A stretch of 41,938 bases of DNA, taken from Thiocapsa sp. (lineage in GTDB: Bacteria > Pseudomonadota > Gammaproteobacteria > Chromatiales > Chromatiaceae). Below the pieces are notes generated by a model. The model did no database searches and was not told the DNA's origin. It saw nothing but the letters and a program-made list of their open reading frames with translations. Made by a program: the position numbers and the translations under genes. Location of the stretch: the NCBI RefSeq assembly GCF_022340925.1, contig NZ_JAJDNA010000059.1, positions 1 to 41,938 of the forward strand, in the 5' to 3' direction. This document shows positions 35,332-41,938 of this stretch, piece by piece. Every line of letters starts with the position of its first letter. The stretch's first letter is position 1.

Positions 35332-36561
35332 ATGACACTGACGGGGACCAAGTTGCCAAAATATCTGTTTAAGGCCGTGAAGCCCGACGGGGAATCGGTC
35401 GAGGGCGAGCAGGAGGCTGCCGACGAAGCCACGCTCGTGCGCCAACTCCAGTCGGAGGGGCTGATCCCGATCGACACCCGCTCTTCGGCCGGTTTGCGTG
35501 CTCGGTTGGGACGGGTGCGACGCCGACGCCTCACTCAGAAGGAGATCGGCATCCTGACGCGCGAGTTGGCGACGCTCTTGGAAGCCGGGATGACCCTTGA
35601 CCGCTCGTTGCAGATCCTCGTGGCCCTCACCGGCGAGGAGCACCTTGTCAAGGTGTTGTCGGATCTGCAAAACCGGGTCAGGGGCGGGGCCACCTTCTCC
35701 AGCGCGCTCGAGATGCAGGACGGGCAGTTCCCCCGACTCTATGTGAACATGGTGCGGGCAGGAGAGGCCGGCGGCGCACTCGACCAGGTCCTCGATCGTC
35801 TTGCCGATTATCTCGAACGCTTAGCCGAGCTGCGCCAGACGGTCACCTCCGCCTTGATCTACCCCTCCATCCTGCTGGTGGTCGCCGGGCTCTCGGTGAT
35901 CATGCTGTTGGTCTTCGTCGTACCCCAATTCACGGTTCTGTTCGAGGATATGGGGGAGGCGCTTCCGCTGCCCACAAAGATCGTCGTCGGGGCCGGCGAC
36001 CTGTTCCGCAACTATTGGTGGGCCATGCTCGTCGGCCTCGCCTCGATCGCAGTGGTGCTGGAGCGCTGGCTTCAGGATCCGGCCGTACGCGAGCGGGTCG
36101 ACCACCAGATTCTGGACGTCCCGCTGATCGGCGACCTCGTCTGGAAGATGGAGACGGCTCGTCTCTGTCACACGCTGGCCACGCTCTTGAAAAACGGTCT
36201 TCCCTTGCTGAGCGCCCTGACCCTGGCGAAAGAGGTGGTTTCCAACCGCAAGCTCTCTGGACTGCTGAACGAGGCCGGCGACGACCTCAAACACGGCCGG
36301 GGTCTCGCGGGCCCCTTGGTCCGCCTCCAGGCCCTCCCGGATCTGGCGCTGCAGATGATCCGCGTCGGCGAGGAGTCCGGGAGTCTGGATGCCATGCTGG
36401 CAAAGGTCGCGAGCATCTACGACCGGGAGACCCGCTCCAGCGTTCAGAGTATGCTGACGCTCCTCGAGCCGATACTCATCATCGGCCTCGGCGTCATCGT
36501 CGCAGGAATCATCGTCTCGATCCTGATGGCCATTCTGGGCGCGAACGAGCTGGTATTTTGA
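35332..36561 (+). CDS. gspF: Type II secretion inner-membrane platform protein GspF
   Basis: GspF is the polytopic core of the assembly platform that links GspE to the pseudopilus. From ATG 35332 the product has 409 residues, with two T2SSF domains (about 75-200 and 275-400) and membrane segments near 177-198, 229-244 and 378-402. Family marks include LATLLEAGMTLDRSL, VRAGEAGGALDQVLDRLADY, PSILLVVAG and, in the second copy, LATLLKNGLPLLSAL and IRVGEESGSLDAML. A TTG at 35353 gives MPKYLFKAVKPDG, which aligns better with the usual GspF start and has GGGGA upstream; the true start may be there. It follows gspE by 71 bp. Confidence 0.95.
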   Translation: MTLTGTKLPKYLFKAVKPDGESVEGEQEAADEATLVRQLQSEGLIPIDTRSSAGLRARLGRVRRRRLTQKEIGILTRELATLLEAGMTLDRSLQILVALTGEEHLVKVLSDLQNRVRGGATFSSALEMQDGQFPRLYVNMVRAGEAGGALDQVLDRLADYLERLAELRQTVTSALIYPSILLVVAGLSVIMLLVFVVPQFTVLFEDMGEALPLPTKIVVGAGDLFRNYWWAMLVGLASIAVVLERWLQDPAVRERVDHQILDVPLIGDLVWKMETARLCHTLATLLKNGLPLLSALTLAKEVVSNRKLSGLLNEAGDDLKHGRGLAGPLVRLQALPDLALQMIRVGEESGSLDAMLAKVASIYDRETRSSVQSMLTLLEPILIIGLGVIVAGIIVSILMAILGANELVF

Positions 36562-36703
36562 CTCCAACCGAACCGAAAGACACGTCATCACGCTCGGCGG
36601 ATCGGTCACGTCGGGCGGGCTGCTCGCGTTCGATAGCGCCTTGGTCCCACTTCGCCGGCACAATACAATGTGCACGGACAGAAACAAGCATCCCAGTCAA
36701 GCC

Positions 36704-37132
36704 ATGTACGCCATCAAACACAAGCGCCATCGCGGTTTCACGCTCGTCGAGCTGCTCGTCGTCCTAGCGATCCTCGGCCTGCTCGCCGGGCTGGTCGGTC
36801 CACAGGTCATGAGCTTCCTCGGCTCATCCAAGACCAAGACCGCAAAGCTGCAGATCGAGAATCTCGCGGCCACCCTGGACATGTACCGATTGGAGGTGGG
36901 TCGCTATCCGACCCAATCAGAGGGTCTGCAGGCCCTCGTGGAACGCCCGGCGAACCTGCAGAATTGGAACGGTCCCTATCTGCGAAAAGGCGATGTCCCG
37001 AAGGACCCCTGGGGGTTCGACTACGAGTACCGGTTCCCCGGCGAGCACGGGGCTGTCGATATCTGGTCGCTTGGCGCGGACAATCGTGAGGGCGGCGAAG
37101 GCGAGAACACCGACATCCGCAGTTGGGACTGA
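36704..37132 (+). CDS. gspG: Type II secretion major pseudopilin GspG
   Basis: GspG is the main subunit of the pseudopilus that pushes exoproteins through the outer-membrane secretin. The 142-residue precursor has a short basic leader (MYAIKHKRHRG), prepilin cleavage after Gly11, mature start FTLVELLVVLAILGLLAGLV with the conserved Glu at +5, and the family segment RYPTQSEGLQALVE...NGPYLRKGDVPKDPWG. The C-terminus has the calcium-loop-like DIWSLGADNREGGEGENTDI found in GspG. An upstream ATG (36668) would lengthen the leader. It follows gspF by 142 bp and overlaps gspH by 10 nt. Confidence 0.96.
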   Translation: MYAIKHKRHRGFTLVELLVVLAILGLLAGLVGPQVMSFLGSSKTKTAKLQIENLAATLDMYRLEVGRYPTQSEGLQALVERPANLQNWNGPYLRKGDVPKDPWGFDYEYRFPGEHGAVDIWSLGADNREGGEGENTDIRSWD

Positions 37133-37632
37133 ACCCGTCACCTCAACCTGCGCCGTCGCGCATCGGGCTGCGCCGGCGACGCGATCCACGGCACCGGGGT
37201 TTCACCTTGGTGGAGCTGCTCGTGGTCCTGGCGATCGCCGCCCTGGCCATGTCCGCGGTGCCGCCGCTCTTCTCGGCCGCCCTGCCAGGGCTCGAGATGA
37301 AGGCCGCGGCTCGGCGAACCCTTCACAGCCTCCGATTGGCCAGGGAGTCGGCCATCCGGCAGGGCACGGATCTCGGTTTGGTCGTAGACGTCGAGGCGCG
37401 CCGCCTGGAGCTGCCGGGACACCGCGTGCTGACGCTCCCGAAAAGGCTCGACCTGACGCTGGAAGCTGCGGAGCAGGAGATGCTGGACGACCAACGCGGG
37501 GCAATCCGTTTCTTTCCCGACGGAAGCTCCACCGGAGGGCGGGTGATCCTGGCCTACGGTGATTCCGGCTATCAGGTCGGCGTCAACTGGCTCACCGGGC
37601 GGGTCCGCATGGCACCTTGGGTTCCGGAATGA
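37123..37632 (+). CDS. gspH: Type II secretion minor pseudopilin GspH
   Basis: A minor pseudopilin, probably close to the pseudopilus tip. The start is TTG (37123), which overlaps the gspG end by 10 nt and gives a 169-residue precursor with an unusually long leader of 26 residues. Cleavage is expected after Gly26 (RHRG/FTLVELLVV) with Glu at +5. The later part (ESAIRQGTDLGLVVDVEARR, GAIRFFPDGSSTGG) matches the GspH/FimT pattern. No better start codon exists closer to the leader. It ends with an ATGA overlap into gspI. Confidence 0.9.
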   Translation: MGLNPSPQPAPSRIGLRRRRDPRHRGFTLVELLVVLAIAALAMSAVPPLFSAALPGLEMKAAARRTLHSLRLARESAIRQGTDLGLVVDVEARRLELPGHRVLTLPKRLDLTLEAAEQEMLDDQRGAIRFFPDGSSTGGRVILAYGDSGYQVGVNWLTGRVRMAPWVPE

Positions 37633-38036
37633 AACACACTGCAATCAGGGGTCCGCGGGAGTCCGGCTTCTCCCTGCTGGAGGTGCTCGTCGCCTTCGCA
37701 ATCCTCGCGATCTCCCTCGGGGTGTTGATGCAGATCTTCTCGCAGGCGACCCGAACCACCCTGGTTTCGTCGCAATACAGTCGTGCCGCCTCGCTGGCCG
37801 AGGCCAAGCTGAACGCGGTCGGGACCGAGATCCCCTTGGAGGAAGGCGCCGTCTCTGGCGATCCGGAAGACGGCATCGCATGGGAGATCACGATCGTGCC
37901 CGTGTCGCTTGGCGAGACGTCTGTTGACGCTCCCCCCGCCATGCCGTACCGCATCAACGCGACTGCACTCTGGCAGGATGCCGGCCGGGTGCGCAGCCTC
38001 ACGCTAACGACCCTGCGCCTGGGCGAACACTTCTAG
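37629..38036 (+). CDS. gspI: Type II secretion minor pseudopilin GspI
   Basis: GspI nucleates the tip complex with GspJ and GspK. The 135-residue precursor starts at ATG 37629 (overlapping the gspH stop as ATGA), has leader MKHTAIRGPRESG, cleavage after Gly13, and mature FSLLEVLVAFAILAISLGVL with Glu at +5. The globular part includes the family's SRAASLAEAKLNAVG and ends with VRSLTLTTLRLG. A TTG four codons upstream is also possible. It is 7 bp before gspJ. All features fit GspI. Confidence 0.93.
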   Translation: MKHTAIRGPRESGFSLLEVLVAFAILAISLGVLMQIFSQATRTTLVSSQYSRAASLAEAKLNAVGTEIPLEEGAVSGDPEDGIAWEITIVPVSLGETSVDAPPAMPYRINATALWQDAGRVRSLTLTTLRLGEHF

Positions 38037-38043
38037 GGGCACT

Positions 38044-38742
38044 GTGCTGAACGAGCCGGGAAACGGATTCACCCTGATCGAGCTGCTGATTGCGCTGGCC
38101 ATCGTCAGCCTCATCACGCTCATGTTGTTCTCCGGTTTGCAGCTCGGATCCCGCGCCTGGGAAGGGGTGGATGCGATTTCGGAGCAGGTGTCCGAGGTGC
38201 GGGTCGCGCAGGACTTTCTGCTGTGGATGCTGACTCAGGCTCGCCCAACGACGCTCACGCTCGATGGCGAGGTCGTCTCAGTCTTCGCCGGAGACAGCGA
38301 GCGCCTGGAGCTGGCCGCACCCCTGTCGGAGCATGTGGGCGTCCCCGGTCTATACGTCCTCCGCCTAGGTCTGGCGCCCATCGGCGATGGCCAAGGGCTG
38401 GTCCTGACGCACTGGCTGGCGCATCCGGAGGTGCTCCAGGGATCCAACGGCATCCCACCCTGGGAGCCTTTGGATGAGGACTCAGGCCTCTTTGTTGAAG
38501 ATGAAGACTGGTCCCGCGATACCGACGCCGCAGCCGGCGCCTTTGGCCGGACCGTGCTGCTCGAGCCGGTCGGGGAGCTCGCAATCGCCTATTTCGGGAT
38601 GGCCGACGGCGATCTCGAGCCCGACTGGCATGAGGAGTGGCTCGGCCAGTCGACCCTCCCGGCATTGCTGAGGATTCATCTCAGCACGCCGGCTCAGACC
38701 TGGCCCGATCTGGTCGTCAAACTGCCCGAGAGTCTCATGTGA
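38044..38742 (+). CDS. gspJ: Type II secretion minor pseudopilin GspJ
   Basis: GspJ is part of the GspI-J-K tip. The 232-residue precursor starts at GTG 38044, has a short leader MLNEPGNG, cleavage after Gly8, and mature FTLIELLIALAIVSLITLML with Glu at +5. Downstream, GLQLGSRAWEGVD and LRIHLSTPAQTWPDLVVKL fit the GspJ globular domain. It is larger than GspH and GspI, as expected. The stop overlaps the GTG of gspK (GTGA). Confidence 0.92.
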   Translation: MLNEPGNGFTLIELLIALAIVSLITLMLFSGLQLGSRAWEGVDAISEQVSEVRVAQDFLLWMLTQARPTTLTLDGEVVSVFAGDSERLELAAPLSEHVGVPGLYVLRLGLAPIGDGQGLVLTHWLAHPEVLQGSNGIPPWEPLDEDSGLFVEDEDWSRDTDAAAGAFGRTVLLEPVGELAIAYFGMADGDLEPDWHEEWLGQSTLPALLRIHLSTPAQTWPDLVVKLPESLM

Positions 38743-39653
38743 GGGGGATGCGTCACAACGGCATCGCCCTCGTCCTGGTGCTCTGGGTACTGACCCTCTT
38801 GACCGTGATGGCCCTCGGGCTGACCGCGGCGCAACGCACCGAGACCGCATTGAGCGACAATCATGTCTCGGCCGCGCGCTTTCGGGCCCTGGCCGATGCC
38901 GCTCTAGCCTATACCGTCCTCGTCTTTGCGATGCCCCCGCCGGAAGCGACCGACCCGGAAGCCGCCGCATGGTTGCCCAACGGCGTTCCCCGGCCCTGGC
39001 GGATCGCGGGTTCCGACCTGCAGATTCGCGTCACCAATGAGACGTCGCGAATCGATCTCAATCAGGCCACTCCAGAGCTGCTCGCGGCCCTGCTTGTGGC
39101 GCTCGGCGCGGAAGACGCCGTCGCGGAGTCCGTTGCGGCGGCCATCGTGGATTGGCGCGACGAAGACGACCTGACACTCCTCAATGGCGCCGAAGATCGC
39201 GACTACCGCGATGCCGGACGCACAATCGGCGCAAAGGACGCCCCTTTCGTGATCGCCGAGGAGCTCCTCCAGGTCATCGGAATGACGCCCGAGCTGTATG
39301 AGCGCCTGGCCCCGGAGGTCAGTGTCGATATCGACGACGCCAATTTCGAAGAGCGGTTTGCCTCCGCCGCGGCCGTGGCCGCATTGGAAGGGATCCCTCT
39401 GGATGAGGCACAGGCGCGCGTCGCCGAACGCGACGCACCCCTGTTCGAGGACAGCGGCGGACCTCGCTTCGTCGATCGCGGAGGACCCCTCTATCGGATC
39501 GAGGTCGGCGAGGTCGGCCGGGGCCGGCTGGGCCGCAGGATGGAAGCCCTGATCGAGACCACGCCAGGCGAGCAGCCGCCTTATCGGGTGCGTTGGCGCC
39601 GATTCGGTCTGACAAACGCGCCCCCTCCGTCGAGCGAGCTGCGCAGTGATTGA
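38739..39653 (+). CDS. gspK: Type II secretion tip pseudopilin GspK
   Basis: GspK caps the pseudopilus tip. Started at GTG 38739 (overlapping the gspJ stop) it has 304 residues; an ATG three codons later (38748) is equally plausible but has a G-run immediately against it. The leader VRGMRHNG is followed by IALVLVLWVLTLLTVMALGL. The +5 position is not Glu, the known special feature of GspK. The bulky domain includes SRIDLNQATPELLAALLVAL and VDWRDEDDLTLLNGAEDRDY, both family marks of the helix-hairpin-helix-like alpha domain. A 136-bp gap separates it from gspL. Confidence 0.93.
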   Translation: MRGMRHNGIALVLVLWVLTLLTVMALGLTAAQRTETALSDNHVSAARFRALADAALAYTVLVFAMPPPEATDPEAAAWLPNGVPRPWRIAGSDLQIRVTNETSRIDLNQATPELLAALLVALGAEDAVAESVAAAIVDWRDEDDLTLLNGAEDRDYRDAGRTIGAKDAPFVIAEELLQVIGMTPELYERLAPEVSVDIDDANFEERFASAAAVAALEGIPLDEAQARVAERDAPLFEDSGGPRFVDRGGPLYRIEVGEVGRGRLGRRMEALIETTPGEQPPYRVRWRRFGLTNAPPPSSELRSD

Positions 39654-39789
39654 CTGGCGCACGGGCGCGCTGTGGACGTAAACTGCGGGGGCAGGTTGCC
39701 AGCGGTCGTCGCTCTCTGGCATCGGGTGACGACAACCGACGGTACCCGGTGTGCAACCGTCTCTTACCACGCGATGACGACCATCGACC

Positions 39790-40890
39790 ATGGCCCTCCT
39801 AGATCGTCTCAATTTCTTGGTTAAGGGCCCACGGGGCGCTGGCATTGCGGCCCTTGACGGGGTCTATGAGGGCCTCCGTGAATCGCTCTCCGCCTGCCTG
39901 CCCAAGCGGGTAAGGCGCATGCTGGCGAGGCGCCGCCGGCGCCTCATCATCGAGCCTGAGCGTGAGGTGGCCCGGGTCGTCCTGGCGGTGGGTGAAGAGC
40001 GCGAGCCGGTCGGCGCGGTGGACCTGCATGCAATCATCCCTTTCCCCGACATCAGCCACTCCGGACAGGAGCGGGCCCCGACGCGCGAATTGATGCTGCC
40101 GCCTGACGCCATTCTGACCCGCAGGGTCTCTCTGCCGGCTCAGGTCCGAGGCAATCTTGCTCAAGTGATCCGATACGAGCTGGATCGCCTCTCACCGTTC
40201 CAACCGGATGAGGTCCTGTACGATTTCTCGATACGCCCCGGCCCGAAGGGCGCTCGCCGCCTGAACGTGGACCTGGCCCTGTGCCGCCGCGACCTCGTCG
40301 CTCCATGGATCAAGCGGCTCGGCGATGCGGGCGCACCGATCGATCGGGTTTGGTGGGATGGCGCATGGTCGAACGCCAACCTCTTGCCGCCTTCGGAGCG
40401 TCCGAAGCGCCGCTTGGAGCTCTTCAGTCTCGACAGGCTGCTCTGGACATCGGCGCTCTTGCTGGTCGCGGCCATTCTGATCGGCCCTTGGTGGCAGCGC
40501 CAACGGATCGCCGAGGCGCTCGACTCGCAGGTCCGGCACGCCCGGATCGAAGCCGTCGCGGTCGACGATCTGCGCCAGGAGCTGGAACGCGCCCGCTTGG
40601 GCAGCACGGCGGTCCTGCAGCAAAAATGGGACGAGCCGAATGTCCTCGTCATGTTGCGCGAGTTGACCGAGCGCATCCCCGACGACACCTGGATCCAGAC
40701 GTTCGACTACAACGACGGCCGGGTCGAGCTGCGGGGTGAATCGGGCCAGGCCACCGCCCTCATCGCCCTGCTGGAGCAGGCTCCTGGGATGGATGAGGTC
40801 TCATTCAGGTCGCCCGTCACCCAGGTCCCGCAAACCGGCAAGGAACGGTTCAACATCTCGCTGCGTTTTTCGCGAACGAGGGAAGAATGA
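39790..40890 (+). CDS. gspL: Type II secretion protein GspL (PilM/PilN-like fusion)
   Basis: GspL is a single-pass inner-membrane protein that recruits GspE to the platform. The 366-residue product has a cytosolic actin-like/PilM-type part carrying LMLPPDAILTRRVSLPAQVR and YELDRLSPFQPDEVLYDF, one membrane helix (about 217-236, LLWTSALLLVAAILIGPWW), and a periplasmic PilN-like coiled-coil/ferredoxin-type domain (about 240-360) with VLVMLRELTERIPDDTWIQ. The LPPDAVLTR-type motif matches XpsL of Xanthomonas better than the enterobacterial GspL. The stop overlaps the gspM start as ATGA. Confidence 0.9.
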   Translation: MALLDRLNFLVKGPRGAGIAALDGVYEGLRESLSACLPKRVRRMLARRRRRLIIEPEREVARVVLAVGEEREPVGAVDLHAIIPFPDISHSGQERAPTRELMLPPDAILTRRVSLPAQVRGNLAQVIRYELDRLSPFQPDEVLYDFSIRPGPKGARRLNVDLALCRRDLVAPWIKRLGDAGAPIDRVWWDGAWSNANLLPPSERPKRRLELFSLDRLLWTSALLLVAAILIGPWWQRQRIAEALDSQVRHARIEAVAVDDLRQELERARLGSTAVLQQKWDEPNVLVMLRELTERIPDDTWIQTFDYNDGRVELRGESGQATALIALLEQAPGMDEVSFRSPVTQVPQTGKERFNISLRFSRTREE

Positions 40891-41501
40891 GCTCGCGACC
40901 GACGTCGAACATTCTGTGCGTCCTGGCCTGGGTCCTGATCATCACGATTCCCCTGCTGGTCACCGGAGCCCTGGCGATGTCCTGGACAGCGCAGATGGGT
41001 CGCCTCTCCGCCAGGATCGCAGACAGCGAGGATCAGCTCGCGCGTTATCGGCGAATGATTCAGACACTGCCGAGCCTTCAAGCCGAGCTCGAGCGTGTGC
41101 GCGCCAACGAGACCTTCAAGGCCTTCTATTTCGATGCCCCCACCCCCGCGCTGGCCGGCGCCGAGCTGCAGCGCCAGGTGCAGGATATCGTGAACGCGGC
41201 CAGCGGCCGCCTGATCAGCACCCAGCTCCTTCCCGGCCCCCCGGACGAGCGTCCTCCACGAGTCCGGGTCCGCACCCAGATCCAGGGATCCACCGAAACC
41301 CTGCTCGACATCCTCTATGATCTCGAGCAGCAGCGGCCCTTTCTGTTCGTCGATCAGCTCTCCATTCGGTCTTCGGCGCGTCCGCAACAGCCCGCACGCG
41401 ACCCCAGAGGACGTGTGATCAGGCGCCCCCCCGTCAATCCCAGCGGCGAGCTCACGATGCGACTCGACATCTTCGGCTTTACACTCGGGGGTGACCAGTG
41501 A
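40887..41501 (+). CDS. gspM: Type II secretion protein GspM (GspMb type)
   Basis: GspM partners GspL in the inner-membrane platform. The 204-residue product has one N-terminal membrane helix (about 9-31, ILCVLAWVLIITIPLLVTGALA), a coiled coil (about 38-72) and a ferredoxin-like periplasmic domain (ELQRQVQDIVNAASGRLIST..., TLLDILYDLEQQRPFLFVDQL). The LFVD motif and layout fit the PilO-like GspMb subgroup that goes with xps-type systems. It overlaps gspL (ATGA) and the next gene (GTGA), so the three are tightly coupled. Confidence 0.88.
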   Translation: MSSRPTSNILCVLAWVLIITIPLLVTGALAMSWTAQMGRLSARIADSEDQLARYRRMIQTLPSLQAELERVRANETFKAFYFDAPTPALAGAELQRQVQDIVNAASGRLISTQLLPGPPDERPPRVRVRTQIQGSTETLLDILYDLEQQRPFLFVDQLSIRSSARPQQPARDPRGRVIRRPPVNPSGELTMRLDIFGFTLGGDQ

Positions 41502-41938
41502 CAAGGCTGATCCCCGGAGCCATCCTCGTCACCCTCGCGGTCGTCCTGATGGTGCAATGGAGAGACTGGCCTCCCGATCCATCGCGGGCCGGCCTGACCG
41601 AGCCGCCCGCGACGGACCCGGCGGACGGCAGGAAAGCCGAGGACGCCTTGGCCCGATTGATGCCGCCCGACCCGAAAGACAGCTACACGAGCGTCATCGA
41701 CCGCCCGTTGTTCCGACCCCAGCGGCGACCGGAGGATCCGGATGAGACTGAGCCCCCGGACCTCGTCGGGCCGGATCTCGCGGCCGCGTTGGACGGAATG
41801 GATCTCAGCGCGGTGATCATCTCATCGGACCTGATCTCGGCCTGGGTGCAGGATCCGGGTCAGCCCCGACTTCGGCGTCTGCGCATCGGCGATGAGCTCG
41901 AGGGCTGGTCGGTTCAGGACATTCTGCCCGACCGAGTC
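41498..41938 (+). CDS. gspN: Type II secretion protein GspN/GspC-like (XpsN type), cut by right edge
   Basis: A frame starting at GTG 41498 (overlapping the gspM stop as GTGA) stays open to the end of the window, giving the first 147 residues. There is one membrane helix near the start (LIPGAILVTLAVVLMVQW), a Pro/Asp-rich linker, then SYTSVIDRPLFRPQRRP, the segment that opens the homology region in XpsN/GspC-type proteins, followed by a beta-rich part (LSAVIISSDLISAWVQDPG, LRIGDELEGWSVQDI). This protein should link the inner-membrane platform to the secretin. The 3' end and any PDZ-like domain are outside. Position after gspM matches xpsN; gspD is expected next. Confidence 0.82.
   Translation, partial: MTRLIPGAILVTLAVVLMVQWRDWPPDPSRAGLTEPPATDPADGRKAEDALARLMPPDPKDSYTSVIDRPLFRPQRRPEDPDETEPPDLVGPDLAAALDGMDLSAVIISSDLISAWVQDPGQPRLRRLRIGDELEGWSVQDILPDRV

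Overview
The window is a GC-rich, almost fully coding stretch of a gammaproteobacterial chromosome around the dnaA replication-initiation locus. Gene order (mnmE-yidC-yidD-rnpA-rpmH divergent from dnaA-dnaN-recF-gyrB, followed by glyQS, glnA-ntrBC, secB-gpsA and an Xps-ordered type II secretion cluster) and protein character fit the Chromatiales; a purple sulfur bacterium (Chromatiaceae) is my best guess. This is inferred from gene content and order, not from a marker gene.

Layout. 1-140: the 5' end of an AraC-type regulator, running off the left edge. 141-619: no recognisable gene. 620-4395 (minus): the mnmE-yidC-yidD-rnpA-rpmH operon, transcribed from a clear sigma70-type promoter at 4458-4486. 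4396-4755: divergent rpmH/dnaA control region with one perfect DnaA box, AT-rich tracts and a 14-bp near-perfect inverted repeat; candidate origin or dnaA control element. 4756-11047 (plus): dnaA, dnaN, recF and gyrB, with two perfect parS centromere sites inside recF. 11108-15470 (minus): glyQ-glyS-gmhB-plsC. 15759-16913 (plus): a CDF cation exporter with an enlarged cytosolic region.

16914-22782 (plus): nitrogen-control block. glnA is preceded by a perfect NtrC enhancer and a sigma54 -24/-12 promoter and followed by tandem hairpins; then come a DUF4124 protein, ntrB, ntrC and a small unknown protein. NtrB/NtrC made here probably act on the glnA promoter here. 22919-26345: a small unknown helical protein (minus), trmL (plus), then gpsA, secB, a membrane-anchored rhodanese and an ArsR-family regulator (all minus). 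The regulator has the two-cysteine spacing of the persulfide sensors BigR/SqrR, which suits a sulfur-metabolising host.

26586-30139 (plus): an EnvC-like amidase activator, a CtpA/Prc-type S41 protease and a DJ-1/PfpI protein. 30207-33145 (plus): a WecA/WbpL-type lipid-carrier sugar-phosphate transferase translationally coupled to a WbpM/CapD-type nucleotide-sugar dehydratase, both for surface polysaccharide. 33380-41938 (plus): type II secretion genes gspE-F-G-H-I-J-K-L-M and the beginning of gspN/C, in the order of the Xanthomonas xps cluster; gspD is expected just beyond the right edge.

The window is mostly core genome. I see no insertion sequence, prophage, CRISPR array, tRNA or rRNA. The points of most interest are regulatory or structural: parS sites embedded in recF, the inverted repeat upstream of dnaA, an rnpA without a standard start codon, the glnA control region, the BigR-like regulator beside a rhodanese, and a few short dispersed repeats.
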